Positions 44,708 to 53,618 of a stretch of DNA of 64,000 bases are shown here, piece after piece. The stretch spans positions 62,001-126,000 of the forward strand of contig CAMYOU010000002.1 of the NCBI GenBank assembly GCA_947283485.1. Direction: 5' to 3'. The position numbers and the translations under genes were made by a program. Position 1 is the first letter of the stretch; every line of letters starts with the position of its first letter. The notes beneath the pieces were generated by a model. It searched no databases and was not told where the DNA came from. It saw only the letters and a list, made by a program, of their open reading frames with translations. Origin of the DNA: an uncultured Peptostreptococcaceae bacterium (GTDB taxonomy: Bacteria > Bacillota > Clostridia > Tissierellales > Peptoniphilaceae).

Positions 44708-46611
44708 TAGTCTCTGGCACGCTCCTTTACTTTGGTTTCAATCATCTTGATGATTTCATCGACGCCCATCACGCCGAGGTCTTCGCCGCCGAGTTTGCGG
44801 ACGGATACGGTATGGCTTTCGGCTTCTTTTTCGCCGACGACGAGTGCCAGCGGAACTTTTTCGAGCTGTGCCGCACGCACTTTGTAGCCGATCTTCTCTT
44901 CTCGTTCATCGACTTCCACGCGAATGCGGTGTTCTTTGAGCTCCCCGGCGACGGATTTCGCATAGTCCACGTATTTGTCGCTGATCGGGAGGAGTTTCAC
45001 TTGCAAGGGTGCAAGCCAGAGCGGGAATTTCCCGGCGTAATGCTCGATCAAACTGCCCATAAAGCGTTCCATCGACCCCAAGAGGGCACGGTGAATCATG
45101 ACGGGGCGTTTCTTCTCGTTGTCGCGGTCGACATACGTGATGTCAAAGCGTTCCGGCATCTGGAAGTCGAGCTGAATCGTGCCGCACTGCCAGGTTTTGC
45201 CGATGGCATCCTCGAGATGGTAGTCGATCTTGGGCCCGTAGAATGCGCCGTCGCCTTCGTTGATCTCGTATTCGAGTCCGTTGGCTTCGAGCGCGCGCTT
45301 GAGGCTCTCCGTCGCGAGATCCCACGCCTCGATCGTCCCCATAAAATCATCGGGTCTCGTCGAGAGTTCAATCTTGTATTTGAAACCGAATACTTCGTAG
45401 ATGTGGTTGGCGAGTCGGATAACGCCCGACACTTCGTCCTCGATCTGATCGGGGAGGCAGAAGATATGCGCATCGTCCTGCGTGAAACTGCGCACGCGGA
45501 AGAGACCGTGGAGTGCCCCCGAGAGTTCGTGGCGATGGACAAGACCCATCTCCGCAAGGCGGAGCGGAAAATCACGATAGCTGTGTAGATCCGTGCGGTA
45601 GATGAGGATCGCACCCGGGCAGTTCATGGGTTTAATCGCATAGTCTTCACCGTCGATCTTCGTGAAATACATATTTTCTTTGTAGTGATCCCAGTGACCC
45701 GATTGTCTCCAGAGCGACTCGTTCAAAATGATCGGGGTGCGAATTTCGCCATACCCCTCGCGCTCATGCTCTTCACGCCAGAAGGACTCGAGGATGTTTC
45801 TCAATACCATGCCGCGCGGATGGAAGAACGGGAATCCCGGTCCCTCCTCGTGCATGGAGAAGAGTTTCATCTCTTGACCGAGTTTTCTGTGGTCGCGCTT
45901 CTTCGCTTCTTCGAGACGATCGAGATATTCGTCCAATTGTTTTTTCTTTTCAAAGGTGATGCCGTAGATTCTCTGGAGCATCTTGTTCTTCTCGTCGCCG
46001 CGCCAATACGCGCCCGCGACGGATAGGAGTTTTATCGCGCCGATCTTCTTTACATCCGCCATATGCGGTCCGCGGCACAGATCCTCAAAATCGCCGAGCT
46101 TATAGATCGAGATCGTTTCATCTTCCGGCAGGTGCTCGATGAGATCGATCTTGTACGGTTGGTCTTTGAAAAAGTCCATCGCTTCTTGTTTGGAAACGAT
46201 ACGTTTTTCCATCGAAAGACCTTCTTTGACAATCTTCTTCATTTCCTTTTCGATGTGCTCGAGATCCTCAGGGGTAAAGCGGTGATCGAGATCGAGGTCG
46301 TAATAGAAACCCGCATCGATCGAGGGTCCGATGGCGAATTTCGTCTCCGGCCAGAGGCGTTTGATCGCGAGTGCCATGACATGGGAAGAAGTATGCCAGA
46401 AGATTTCCTTTCCTTCCTTGTCCTCGAATTTTAGAATCTTGATATCGCCGTCCTCGTCAATTTCATCCGGCATCCCGAGGAGTTTCTTGCCGAGTTTTGC
46501 TCCCACTGCCGCTCTTTGGAGTCCTGCGCTGATCGAGCCTGCAAAATCATACACGCTCGTATGCTCACTTACTTCTTTGACGCTGCCATCCGGCAAATGC
46601 ACATTTTTCAT
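44707..46611 (-). CDS. thrS: threonyl-tRNA synthetase
   Basis: 634 aa class II synthetase with TGS domain (1-60), editing domain with HTSSHVMALAIKRLWP, catalytic core (motif 2 FRVRSFTQDDAHIFC, motif 3 HRALLGSMERFMGSLIEHY fragment) and anticodon domain. Preceded by a T-box leader and followed with overlap by pepV. Confidence 0.98.
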   Translation of the reverse strand: MKNVHLPDGSVKEVSEHTSVYDFAGSISAGLQRAAVGAKLGKKLLGMPDEIDEDGDIKILKFEDKEGKEIFWHTSSHVMALAIKRLWPETKFAIGPSIDAGFYYDLDLDHRFTPEDLEHIEKEMKKIVKEGLSMEKRIVSKQEAMDFFKDQPYKIDLIEHLPEDETISIYKLGDFEDLCRGPHMADVKKIGAIKLLSVAGAYWRGDEKNKMLQRIYGITFEKKKQLDEYLDRLEEAKKRDHRKLGQEMKLFSMHEEGPGFPFFHPRGMVLRNILESFWREEHEREGYGEIRTPIILNESLWRQSGHWDHYKENMYFTKIDGEDYAIKPMNCPGAILIYRTDLHSYRDFPLRLAEMGLVHRHELSGALHGLFRVRSFTQDDAHIFCLPDQIEDEVSGVIRLANHIYEVFGFKYKIELSTRPDDFMGTIEAWDLATESLKRALEANGLEYEINEGDGAFYGPKIDYHLEDAIGKTWQCGTIQLDFQMPERFDITYVDRDNEKKRPVMIHRALLGSMERFMGSLIEHYAGKFPLWLAPLQVKLLPISDKYVDYAKSVAGELKEHRIRVEVDEREEKIGYKVRAAQLEKVPLALVVGEKEAESHTVSVRKLGGEDLGVMGVDEIIKMIETKVKERARD

Positions 46612-46631
46612 ACCTATCTCCTTTCTTCAAC

Positions 46632-46836
46632 AAAAAAGACCCCTTGCCCCACATGGGGCGAGAGGTCTCGCGGTTCCACCCAATTCATACTCTTCCTTCG
46701 TATCGTGAAGGATCACGGATGCACTCCGGGGCGGTTTTCAATCTCCATCCGACCGATCGTCTCTCAGCTATGACGATCTCTCTGTTGCCGAAATCCGAAG
46801 ATCTACTCTTCCCTTCATCGTGCTCTGTATGAAATT
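46632..46836 (-). ncRNA. T-box leader of thrS (Thr specifier ACC)
   Basis: T-box sequence GGGTGGAACCGCG at 46681-46669 (minus) followed by a terminator hairpin ending in T6 (46668-46632). Stem I base CTTCGG/CCGGAG is readable, and the triplet just 5' of its 3' side is ACC (46735-46733) followed by a purine, matching threonine. Uncharged tRNA-Thr should prevent termination. Confidence 0.92.
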
Positions 46837-46842
46837 ACGGCT

Positions 46843-46871
46843 ATCATAGCACCGACATCACAAAAAGTCAA
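46843..46871 (-). promoter_or_regulatory. promoter of the thrS T-box operon
   Basis: TTGACT (46871-46866), 17 bases, TGC-TATGAT (TATGAT at 46848-46843), minus strand; overlaps the hisS stop. Confidence 0.85.
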
Positions 46872-48169
46872 TCTTTGAGTCTTGCCGTGAGTTCGTCAAG
46901 CGTCATCGCCGTCTGATCCCCCGTCGCCATGTCGCGCAGCATGTATTTTCCCTCTTCGAGTTCCGATTCACCCACGACGACGACATAGGGTGCTTGGAGT
47001 TTATCCGCATAGGTAAATTTCTTGCCCATCTTTCCGCTTTCGAGATAAATCTGTGCAATGACACCTTCATTGCGTAGTGACTGCACGAGTTTGATTCCCG
47101 CGTCCATCGTCGCCGGGAACGGAATGACGAGCACCTCGAGATGATTCTCCACAGGGAAACGGAGAAGCCCGGCCTCTTCAAGCTGCGTGTAGAGACGCGT
47201 GAGGCCGATGGAAATGCCGACGCCCGGAAGTTTTTTCTTGGAATAATGGCTCGCAAGATCGTCGTACGAACCGCCCGAGCAGATCGAGCCCATGCTCTCA
47301 TAACCCGTGAGGAACGTCTCAAAGACCGTGCCCGTGTAGTAATCGAGCCCGCGTGCGATGGAGAGATCGATCTTCATGTTCTTCTCCGCCACGCCGAAAG
47401 CCGCCATGCCGCCAAGGACCGTGGCGAGTTCTTCGATCCCGAGTTTATACATCTCGTCTTCGCACGGAAATGCGTCGAGTGCCGATAGGACTTCGTCGTT
47501 GGATCCGTCAATCGAGAGAAAGTCGAAGAGTTCTCCTTGTTTCTCCGCCGACATGCCGAGCTCCGCAAGTTCTTTCTCGACGCCTTCGCGACCGATCTTG
47601 TCGAGCTTATCGACGGCACGTAAGACGAGTGCGGGTTCTTCAACCCCGAGACTTGTGAACAGTCCGTTTAAGATCTTTCTGTTGTTCACATGAAACACAA
47701 ATTCATTGAGGCCCATGGCGCAGAAAATTTCGGAAATGGCAGCCGGAATTTCAGCGTGGTTCAAAATACTCAACGTCTCCGAACCGATGATATCGATATC
47801 GCATTGATAGAACTCGCGAAAACGACCTTTCTGGGCGCGTTCTCCGCGATAGACTTTCCCGATTTGATAGCGTCGGAACGGGAATGAAAGTTCATTTTGA
47901 TGTTGCGCGACGAAGCGCGCGAGCGGCACGGTTAAGTCAAAACGCAAGGACAAATCATTGGAACCTTTCGTAAAACGATAAATCTGTTTTTCCGTCTCGC
48001 CGCCGCCTTTTGCGAGGAGCACTTCGCTCTTTTCTATGACCGGGGTGTCGAGCGGTAAAAACCCGTATTTTTCAAATGTCCTCGTAATGATGTTCTTCAT
48101 CGTGTTCATGCGAATCTGATCTTCCGGCAACAGTTCCATAAATCCTGCCGGAATGGATGGTGTCATCAT
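46868..48169 (-). CDS. hisS: histidyl-tRNA synthetase
   Basis: 433 aa class II synthetase. Motif 2 region FREFYQCDIDIIG, His-specific ARGLDYYTGTVFE and SGGSYDDLA, and a C-terminal anticodon domain. The first of two adjacent ATGs overlaps the hslO stop as ATGA. No T-box; transcribed with hslO. Confidence 0.97.
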   Translation of the reverse strand: MMTPSIPAGFMELLPEDQIRMNTMKNIITRTFEKYGFLPLDTPVIEKSEVLLAKGGGETEKQIYRFTKGSNDLSLRFDLTVPLARFVAQHQNELSFPFRRYQIGKVYRGERAQKGRFREFYQCDIDIIGSETLSILNHAEIPAAISEIFCAMGLNEFVFHVNNRKILNGLFTSLGVEEPALVLRAVDKLDKIGREGVEKELAELGMSAEKQGELFDFLSIDGSNDEVLSALDAFPCEDEMYKLGIEELATVLGGMAAFGVAEKNMKIDLSIARGLDYYTGTVFETFLTGYESMGSICSGGSYDDLASHYSKKKLPGVGISIGLTRLYTQLEEAGLLRFPVENHLEVLVIPFPATMDAGIKLVQSLRNEGVIAQIYLESGKMGKKFTYADKLQAPYVVVVGESELEEGKYMLRDMATGDQTAMTLDELTARLKD

Positions 48170-49044
48170 GCTTTTGCCTCCTCTAGAATCTTCTTCATAT
48201 CGTCATCGGAAAAGGGATATTTGGTCTTGCAAAATTCACACACGACCTCGACGGGTTCTTTCTCATCGATGAGCCTCTTGATCTCATCTTTCCCGAGGCT
48301 TACGATGGCGCGGTGAACTTTTTCCTCCGAGCAGTCGCAGGCGTAGTTTGCCTTTGTTTCGCTCGCAATCTCAAAACGCATCTTCGCGAAATACCGATCG
48401 AGTATTTCCGCCGGACTAAGATCCGCGAGAAGATGGGATAGTGACGGAAGTTTCGACGCCGCTTCTTCAAGATCGTCAAAATCGCTGTCCATAAGTCCCG
48501 GCATCGCCTGGATCAAGAGTCCGCCTGCGGACTTGACGCTAAGATCCGTATCAACCAAAACACCCAAGACGAGATAGGTCGGAACCTGCTCGCTCATGGC
48601 GTAATAGTAGGCAAAATCTTCCGCAATTTCACCGGAGACGATGGGGCTCACCGCCGTGTACGGTTCCTTGAGCCCATAGTCGCGTATGATCGTGAGATTG
48701 CCGCTCTTCCCGACGATACCGCCGACATCGAGTTTTTTCTTTGCGGTCGAGGGGAGATCCGCCTTGGGATTCGTCATATACCCCTTGACCTCACCCTTTG
48801 CGTTTGCAACGGCGATGAGTTTTCCCGCGATGCCGCCGCCATCCATCGTGAGGGTGATCGTGTCGGAGGGGTTCTTGAGTTCTTCTGCCATGATGACGGC
48901 CTGCGTCAAAAAACGTCCGAGGGCGGCGGTCGCCGTGGCACTCGTCCCATGCGTCTTATGCGCCTCTTCTACGAGATCTTTCGTCTCGGCAAATGTAAAT
49001 CTGAATTTGAGATCGCGGTCAAAGCCGCGGTAAATGATTGCCAT
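48166..49044 (-). CDS. hslO: redox-regulated chaperone Hsp33
   Basis: 292 aa holdase activated by oxidation. The C-terminal zinc switch CDC ... CEFC (CxC near 237 and CxxC near 270) is intact; GGGIAGKLIAVANAKGEVKGY is typical. Upstream partner of hisS. Confidence 0.96.
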   Translation of the reverse strand: MAIIYRGFDRDLKFRFTFAETKDLVEEAHKTHGTSATATAALGRFLTQAVIMAEELKNPSDTITLTMDGGGIAGKLIAVANAKGEVKGYMTNPKADLPSTAKKKLDVGGIVGKSGNLTIIRDYGLKEPYTAVSPIVSGEIAEDFAYYYAMSEQVPTYLVLGVLVDTDLSVKSAGGLLIQAMPGLMDSDFDDLEEAASKLPSLSHLLADLSPAEILDRYFAKMRFEIASETKANYACDCSEEKVHRAIVSLGKDEIKRLIDEKEPVEVVCEFCKTKYPFSDDDMKKILEEAKA

Positions 49045-49082
49045 AATCCCTCCCGTTGCGATTCTTTTATCTTTTCCCCTTT

Positions 49083-49088
49083 ATCATA
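49083..49088 (-). promoter_or_regulatory. possible -10 box of hslO-hisS
   Basis: TATGAT on the minus strand, 39 bases before the hslO ATG, in the only space between the csp terminator and hslO. No clear -35. Confidence 0.35.
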
Positions 49089-49104
49089 ACAAAAAAACGA
49101 TATG

Positions 49105-49131
49105 AAAAAAGCCTCTTTCACAAAGAGGCTT
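49105..49131 (-). terminator. intrinsic terminator of the cold-shock gene
   Basis: Minus-strand AAGCCTCTTT-GTG-AAAGAGGCTT followed by T4 or more. Confidence 0.92.
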
Positions 49132-49150
49132 TCCATCCGGTCCTATTTTT

Positions 49151-49357
49151 TTATGAAAGCTTTACCACATTTGCAGCTTGCGGACCTTTTTCACCTTCGA
49201 CGATTTCGAATTCGACTTCTTGTCCTTCGTCAAGCTTTCTGTATTCTCCGGTGTCTTCCAATGCGGTGTAATGTACAAATACATCCCCGTCATTTTCCGT
49301 AGAGATAAAGCCGTAGCCTTTGTCAGCGTTGAACCATTTTACGATACCTTTGGTCAT
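49151..49357 (-). CDS. cold-shock protein, CspA family
   Basis: 68 aa single cold-shock domain RNA/ssDNA chaperone. RNP1 KGYGFI and RNP2 VFVHY are intact. ATG 49357 follows AAGGAGTATTATA; the longer frame crosses the leader. Monocistronic with a 48-base leader. Confidence 0.96.
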   Translation of the reverse strand: MTKGIVKWFNADKGYGFISTENDGDVFVHYTALEDTGEYRKLDEGQEVEFEIVEGEKGPQAANVVKLS

Positions 49358-49404
49358 TATAATACTCCTTAAATCTAATTTTGCAGGAAAACCCCACAAC
49401 GAAC

Positions 49405-49433
49405 AGTCTAGCACAGAGGCGGGTGAAAGTCAA
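49405..49433 (-). promoter_or_regulatory. promoter of the cold-shock gene
   Basis: TTGACT (49433-49428), 17 bases, TGC-TAGACT (TAGACT at 49410-49405), minus strand. Confidence 0.75.
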
Positions 49434-49464
49434 CGAAGATTGTCTTTCATTGAATGCAAGACCT

Positions 49465-49650
49465 TTATTTCTCAAATGTCGAGGTCGTGTCTCGCGCGCG
49501 GTGTTCCGCCATTTTTGCATCGGATCGTTCCGATTCGCGTCCCAGGAAGCGTCGGATTTCACGGACTTCTTTGAGGATGAGATTGAGCGTGTATTGAATA
49601 CTTACGAGGATCAACAAGAAAAATGCAATGAGTAAAATTCGATAATCCAT
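49465..49650 (-). CDS. small single-span membrane protein, unknown
   Basis: 61 aa. One hydrophobic helix (about 5-25, ILLIAFFLLILVSIQYTL) followed by an amphipathic basic helix (KEVREIRRFLGRESERSD) and a polar tail, so probably inserted with the C-terminal part in the cytoplasm. A strong SD (AAGGAGGCTCTT) and an extended -10 promoter directly upstream support that it is a real gene. Function unknown. Confidence 0.7.
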   Translation of the reverse strand: MDYRILLIAFFLLILVSIQYTLNLILKEVREIRRFLGRESERSDAKMAEHRARDTTSTFEK

Positions 49651-49668
49651 AAGAGCCTCCTTTTCCCC

Positions 49669-49677
49669 AGTATAGCA
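49669..49677 (-). promoter_or_regulatory. extended -10 promoter of the small membrane-protein gene
   Basis: TGC-TATACT on the minus strand (TATACT at 49674-49669), 7 bases upstream of the SD region and just after the valS terminator. Confidence 0.55.
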
Positions 49678-49679
49678 TG

Positions 49680-49705
49680 AAAAAGGAAGGGGTACTTCCC
49701 TTCCT
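49680..49705 (-). terminator. intrinsic terminator of valS
   Basis: Minus-strand AGGAAGGG-N6-CCCTTCCT followed by T4-5, 21 bases after the stop. Confidence 0.88.
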
Positions 49706-49725
49706 GTTTTTACGATCCGAGTTTT

Positions 49726-52353
49726 TTATCCGAGTTTTTGGAGATTCTCCTCAATGCTCTTGATCTGATCTTTGTAGGCAGCGAGTTTGTTGCGCTCTTC
49801 TTCGACGACTTGTGCGGGTGCTTTGTCGACAAAGCCTTTGTTCGCGAGTTTCCCTTCGGCGCGTTTGATCTCTCCCTCCATCTTCTCACGTTCTTTCTCG
49901 AGGCGTTTCTTTTCCTCCTCGATGTCGACGAGATCGGAAAGCGGCAGATAGATTTTCGCGCCGCTCAAAATAATGCTTAGCATTTCTTTTTCTTCGGGGT
50001 CACTTTCAAGATAGTGGACTTCGTTGGCAAAGCCGAGTGCCTTGAGGAGTCCTTCGGTGCGTTTGTAATCCTCGCGCACTTCACCATTCGCGACGATATA
50101 GAGATCGGATCTCCTCTTCGCGCCGACATTCATCTGTGCGCGGAGATTTCTGATCTCGGTCACGGTCTCGATGAGTTTCTCGACGGCGCGGCTCGCGTCC
50201 AAATCCGCGACAAAATCCGCTTCATCGGGCCACGATGCGTGGATGAGCATCGAGTCATCCGTACGAAGGACGTCGTAGATTTCTTCCGTGATAAACGGCA
50301 TGAACGGGTGCAGAATCGCAAGGATTCCTTCGAGGACGCGTTTTAGCGTGCCTTTTGCGGCATTCTTCGAGGGCGTATCTTCCTCGGCATAGAGACGGGG
50401 TTTCACCATCTCGATATACCAGTCGCAATACTTCGACCAGATGAAATCGTAGATCTCCGCGGCGGCGAGTCCGATCTCTTTGTTCTCGAGATTCTTCGTC
50501 GCCTGTCTCAAGGTTTCGCCGAATGCGCCAAGAATATATTGATCTTCGACTTTGAGATCTTTCTCGTCGTAGTCGCCGATGCCGTTCTCGAGATGCATGA
50601 GGACAAAGCGCGACGCGTTCCAGAGTTTGTTGGCAAAATTGCGGCTCGACTCCACGCGCTCCCAGTAGAAACGCATATCGTTGCCGGGGCTATTGCCCGT
50701 AATGAGGGTGAACCGCAGTGCATCCGCGCCGTATTTGTCGATGACCTCGAGCGGATCGACGCCGTTGCCGAGCGATTTACTCATCTTGCGGCCCTCGCTG
50801 TCCCTTACGAGGCCCGTGAAATAGACATCGTGGAACGGAATCTCATTGAGCGCATAGAGTCCCGAAAAGACCATGCGAATGACCCAGAAGAAGAGGATGT
50901 CCGCACCCGTGACGAGTACACTCGTCGGATAAAAATAATCGAGTTCCGGCGTCTTGTGCGGCCAACCGAGCGTGGAGAAAGGCCAAAGTGCCGAGGAGAA
51001 CCATGTATCGAGCGTGCGCGAATCCTGTTCGAACGCATGATGTCCGCAGACTTCACAGGTATCGGGCATTTCTTTCGCACAGGCGACATGACCACAAGAC
51101 GTGCAGGTGTAGACCGGGATCCGGTGTCCCCAATAGAGCTCGCGCGAAATACACCAGTCGCGGATGGTGTCGAGCCAGTGAATGTAGACTTTCCCGAATC
51201 GATCGGGCGTAATCGTCATTTTGCCTGATGTGTAGGCTTCTTTGGCGCGTTTTGCAAGTGTTTCCATGGCGACGAACCATTCGCGCGATACGAGCGGCTC
51301 GATGACCGTTCCGCAACGCTCACAATGTCCGACGGCGTGAACGAGTTTTTCTTCCCCAATAAATACGCCTTCCGTCTTGAGATCTTCGATGATTTTTTTG
51401 CGCGCGTCAAAACGATCCATCCCGGTATACACGCCGTATCCTTCGGCGATTTTTCCCTTGCGATCGATGGCGATGCATTGTCCGAGACCCGCGCGTTTGC
51501 CGACTTCAAAGTCGTTTGGGTCGTGCGACGGGGTGATCTTGACCGCACCGGTTCCGTACTCCGGATCGACGTAGGTGTCCGCAATCACGGGGATCTTCCG
51601 TCCGACAAGCGGCAGGATGACATTCTTGCCGACTTTGTCCACATATCTTTCGTCGTCGGGGTGGACTGCAACGGCAAGGTCGCCGAGCATCGTTTCGGGG
51701 CGCGTCGTCGCTACTTCGATCGCGCCCGATCCGTCCTCATACGGATATTTGATGTGATAGAGTGCGCCCTCCGTATCCTCGTGCTCCACTTCGGCGTCGC
51801 TAATCGCCGTGCCGCAATGCACGCAGTAGTTGACGATGCGATCGCCCTCGTAGATGAGTCCGTCGCGATACATACGCACGAATTCTTCGAGAACCGCCTC
51901 CGAGAGACCCTCGTCGAGCGTAAAACGTTCGCGCTCCCAATCGCACGATACGCCGAGTTCTTTTAGCTGCGTCTTGATGGTACCGCCGTATTCATGCGTC
52001 CATGCCCACGCTTCTTCGAGAAATTCCTCGCGCGTCATATCCGCTTTGCTTCTTCCCTCTGCGGCGAGTTTCTCGACAACTTTCGCCTCCGTGGAGATGG
52101 AAGCGTGATCCATGCCCGGCATCCACAGTGCTTCATAGCCCTGCATCCGTTTGAAGCGGATAAGAATATCCTGAATCGTGTTATTGAGGGCGTGCCCGAT
52201 GTGCAGTTTCCCCGTGACATTGGGGGGCGGCATCATGATCGTAAAGGGTTTCTTATCTTTATTCACTTTCGCACGAAAAGCCCCGCTCTCTTCCCACATC
52301 TTGTAAATTCTCTTCTCAAAATCCTTGGGATTATACGTTTTCTCGAGTTTCAT
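49726..52353 (-). CDS. valS: valyl-tRNA synthetase
   Basis: 875 aa class I synthetase. HIGH as KLHIGHALNNT, editing domain with TTRPETMLGD, KMSKS as GRKMSKSLGNG, anticodon domain and the ValRS C-terminal coiled coil (about 805-875). Preceded by its own T-box. Confidence 0.98.
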   Translation of the reverse strand: MKLEKTYNPKDFEKRIYKMWEESGAFRAKVNKDKKPFTIMMPPPNVTGKLHIGHALNNTIQDILIRFKRMQGYEALWMPGMDHASISTEAKVVEKLAAEGRSKADMTREEFLEEAWAWTHEYGGTIKTQLKELGVSCDWERERFTLDEGLSEAVLEEFVRMYRDGLIYEGDRIVNYCVHCGTAISDAEVEHEDTEGALYHIKYPYEDGSGAIEVATTRPETMLGDLAVAVHPDDERYVDKVGKNVILPLVGRKIPVIADTYVDPEYGTGAVKITPSHDPNDFEVGKRAGLGQCIAIDRKGKIAEGYGVYTGMDRFDARKKIIEDLKTEGVFIGEEKLVHAVGHCERCGTVIEPLVSREWFVAMETLAKRAKEAYTSGKMTITPDRFGKVYIHWLDTIRDWCISRELYWGHRIPVYTCTSCGHVACAKEMPDTCEVCGHHAFEQDSRTLDTWFSSALWPFSTLGWPHKTPELDYFYPTSVLVTGADILFFWVIRMVFSGLYALNEIPFHDVYFTGLVRDSEGRKMSKSLGNGVDPLEVIDKYGADALRFTLITGNSPGNDMRFYWERVESSRNFANKLWNASRFVLMHLENGIGDYDEKDLKVEDQYILGAFGETLRQATKNLENKEIGLAAAEIYDFIWSKYCDWYIEMVKPRLYAEEDTPSKNAAKGTLKRVLEGILAILHPFMPFITEEIYDVLRTDDSMLIHASWPDEADFVADLDASRAVEKLIETVTEIRNLRAQMNVGAKRRSDLYIVANGEVREDYKRTEGLLKALGFANEVHYLESDPEEKEMLSIILSGAKIYLPLSDLVDIEEEKKRLEKEREKMEGEIKRAEGKLANKGFVDKAPAQVVEEERNKLAAYKDQIKSIEENLQKLG

Positions 52354-52366
52354 GTTTCCTCCTTCA

Positions 52367-52568
52367 AATAAAAAACTCGTCCGTTATAGGACGAGACGAT
52401 CGCGGTACCACCTAATTTCCACGCAAATATGCGCAGCACTCTATTGAAGATAACGGATTCACCGTCGATTCGATGCTCTAGGGCGACTTCGCGGCGGACG
52501 GACAAGGACTTGCACCAAGCGTCCTCTCTCTGAGACCGTACGGATCCGTTACTCCTCCCCTTCATTGC
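52367..52568 (-). ncRNA. T-box leader of valS (Val specifier GTG)
   Basis: T-box AGGTGGTACCGCG at 52413-52401 (minus) followed by the terminator CTCGTCC-N6-GGACGAG plus T5-6 (52395-52367). Stem I base AACGGAT/ATCCGTT is readable; immediately before its 3' arm is GTG (52462-52460) then A, a valine codon. Confidence 0.9.
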
Positions 52569-52574
52569 ATGTCC

Positions 52575-52604
52575 ATTATAGGGGAGCATTGTCCGCTTTG
52601 TCAA
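52575..52604 (-). promoter_or_regulatory. promoter of the valS T-box operon
   Basis: Perfect TTGACA (52604-52599), 18 bases, perfect TATAAT (52580-52575), minus strand. Between here and ppsR (52605-52784) I see only a TATAC-rich element near 52750-52767. Confidence 0.9.
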
Positions 52605-52784
52605 ACGGAGACTCGGAAAAGAAGACCGCCATGTGAAAATTGTCCCCCGCCTCACGCGCGTCCATTCTCGGGTTCGTTTTTCCCCTCATCTCTCGATCAA
52701 AAACCTCTTCCGACATCGTTTGCTTCGTGTTTTTCATCGTGCTTTGGGGTATATACAAAAATATACAGGGAAAAGGAGGTAGAG

Positions 52785-53600
52785 ATGGATCACTATCAGA
52801 TCTATATCATTTCGGATTCCATCGGCGACACGGCAGAAAACGTTGCGAACGCAGCATTGAGGCAGTTCCCCGACCTCGAGTTCCAACTCAATCGCTACAC
52901 GCGTGTTGAAGATGATAAGAATCTCGCCGCAATTTTACACGAAGCGAACAGCAAAGAAAGACCGATCATTTTTCACAGTTTCGCGAAGAGAGAACTGAGT
53001 GAACAGGTGCAAAACTTCTGTTTGGCGAACGATCTCAAGGGCGTGGATGTACTTACTGCGGGTGTGGATGCCATTGCGCGTTCGACAAGGCATGCCCCCG
53101 TACCCGTGAGCGGCGCGTTAAGACGTCTCGATGCGTCGTATTTTTCGAGGATCGAAGCCATCGAGTTTGCCGTTCGTTACGACGACGGCAAGGATCCGAG
53201 GGGACTCAAACTCGCGGACGTCGGGATCATCGGTGTCAGTCGCACGTCAAAGACGCCCCTATGCATGTATCTCGCCAATAAATCCATCAAGGCGACGAAT
53301 ATCCCGCTCGTTCCGGAGCTTCCCGTCCCGCGCGAACTCTTTGAAGTTCCGAATATCAAGATCATCGGTCTTACGAACTCGCCCGAGAAACTCATCGAGA
53401 TTCGCAAAGAGCGGATGCGCAGTATGGGGCTTTCTCCCACCTCGAGTTATACGAACTACGCGCGGGTGTTTGAAGAAGTGGAATATGCGAGCGAAATCAT
53501 GCACAAGGTCGGCTGCCCGGTCTTTGACGTGACCAATCGCGCGATTGAAGAAACGGCGGATCTCGTCATCCGTCATCTTAGAAAAATGCATATCATTTAG
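52785..53600 (+). CDS. ppsR: PPDK regulatory protein (bifunctional kinase/pyrophosphorylase)
   Basis: 271 aa DUF299 protein that inactivates PPDK by ADP-dependent Thr phosphorylation and reactivates it by Pi-dependent dephosphorylation. The P-loop-like GVSRTSKTP at about 150 and PLVPE later are diagnostic; N-terminus IYIISDSIGDTAE is typical. ATG 52785 follows AAAGGAGGTAGAG; earlier codons lack an SD. Directly upstream of ppdK, its target. Confidence 0.96.
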   Translation: MDHYQIYIISDSIGDTAENVANAALRQFPDLEFQLNRYTRVEDDKNLAAILHEANSKERPIIFHSFAKRELSEQVQNFCLANDLKGVDVLTAGVDAIARSTRHAPVPVSGALRRLDASYFSRIEAIEFAVRYDDGKDPRGLKLADVGIIGVSRTSKTPLCMYLANKSIKATNIPLVPELPVPRELFEVPNIKIIGLTNSPEKLIEIRKERMRSMGLSPTSSYTNYARVFEEVEYASEIMHKVGCPVFDVTNRAIEETADLVIRHLRKMHII

Positions 53601-53618
53601 TTGAAAGGAGTTTTTGGT

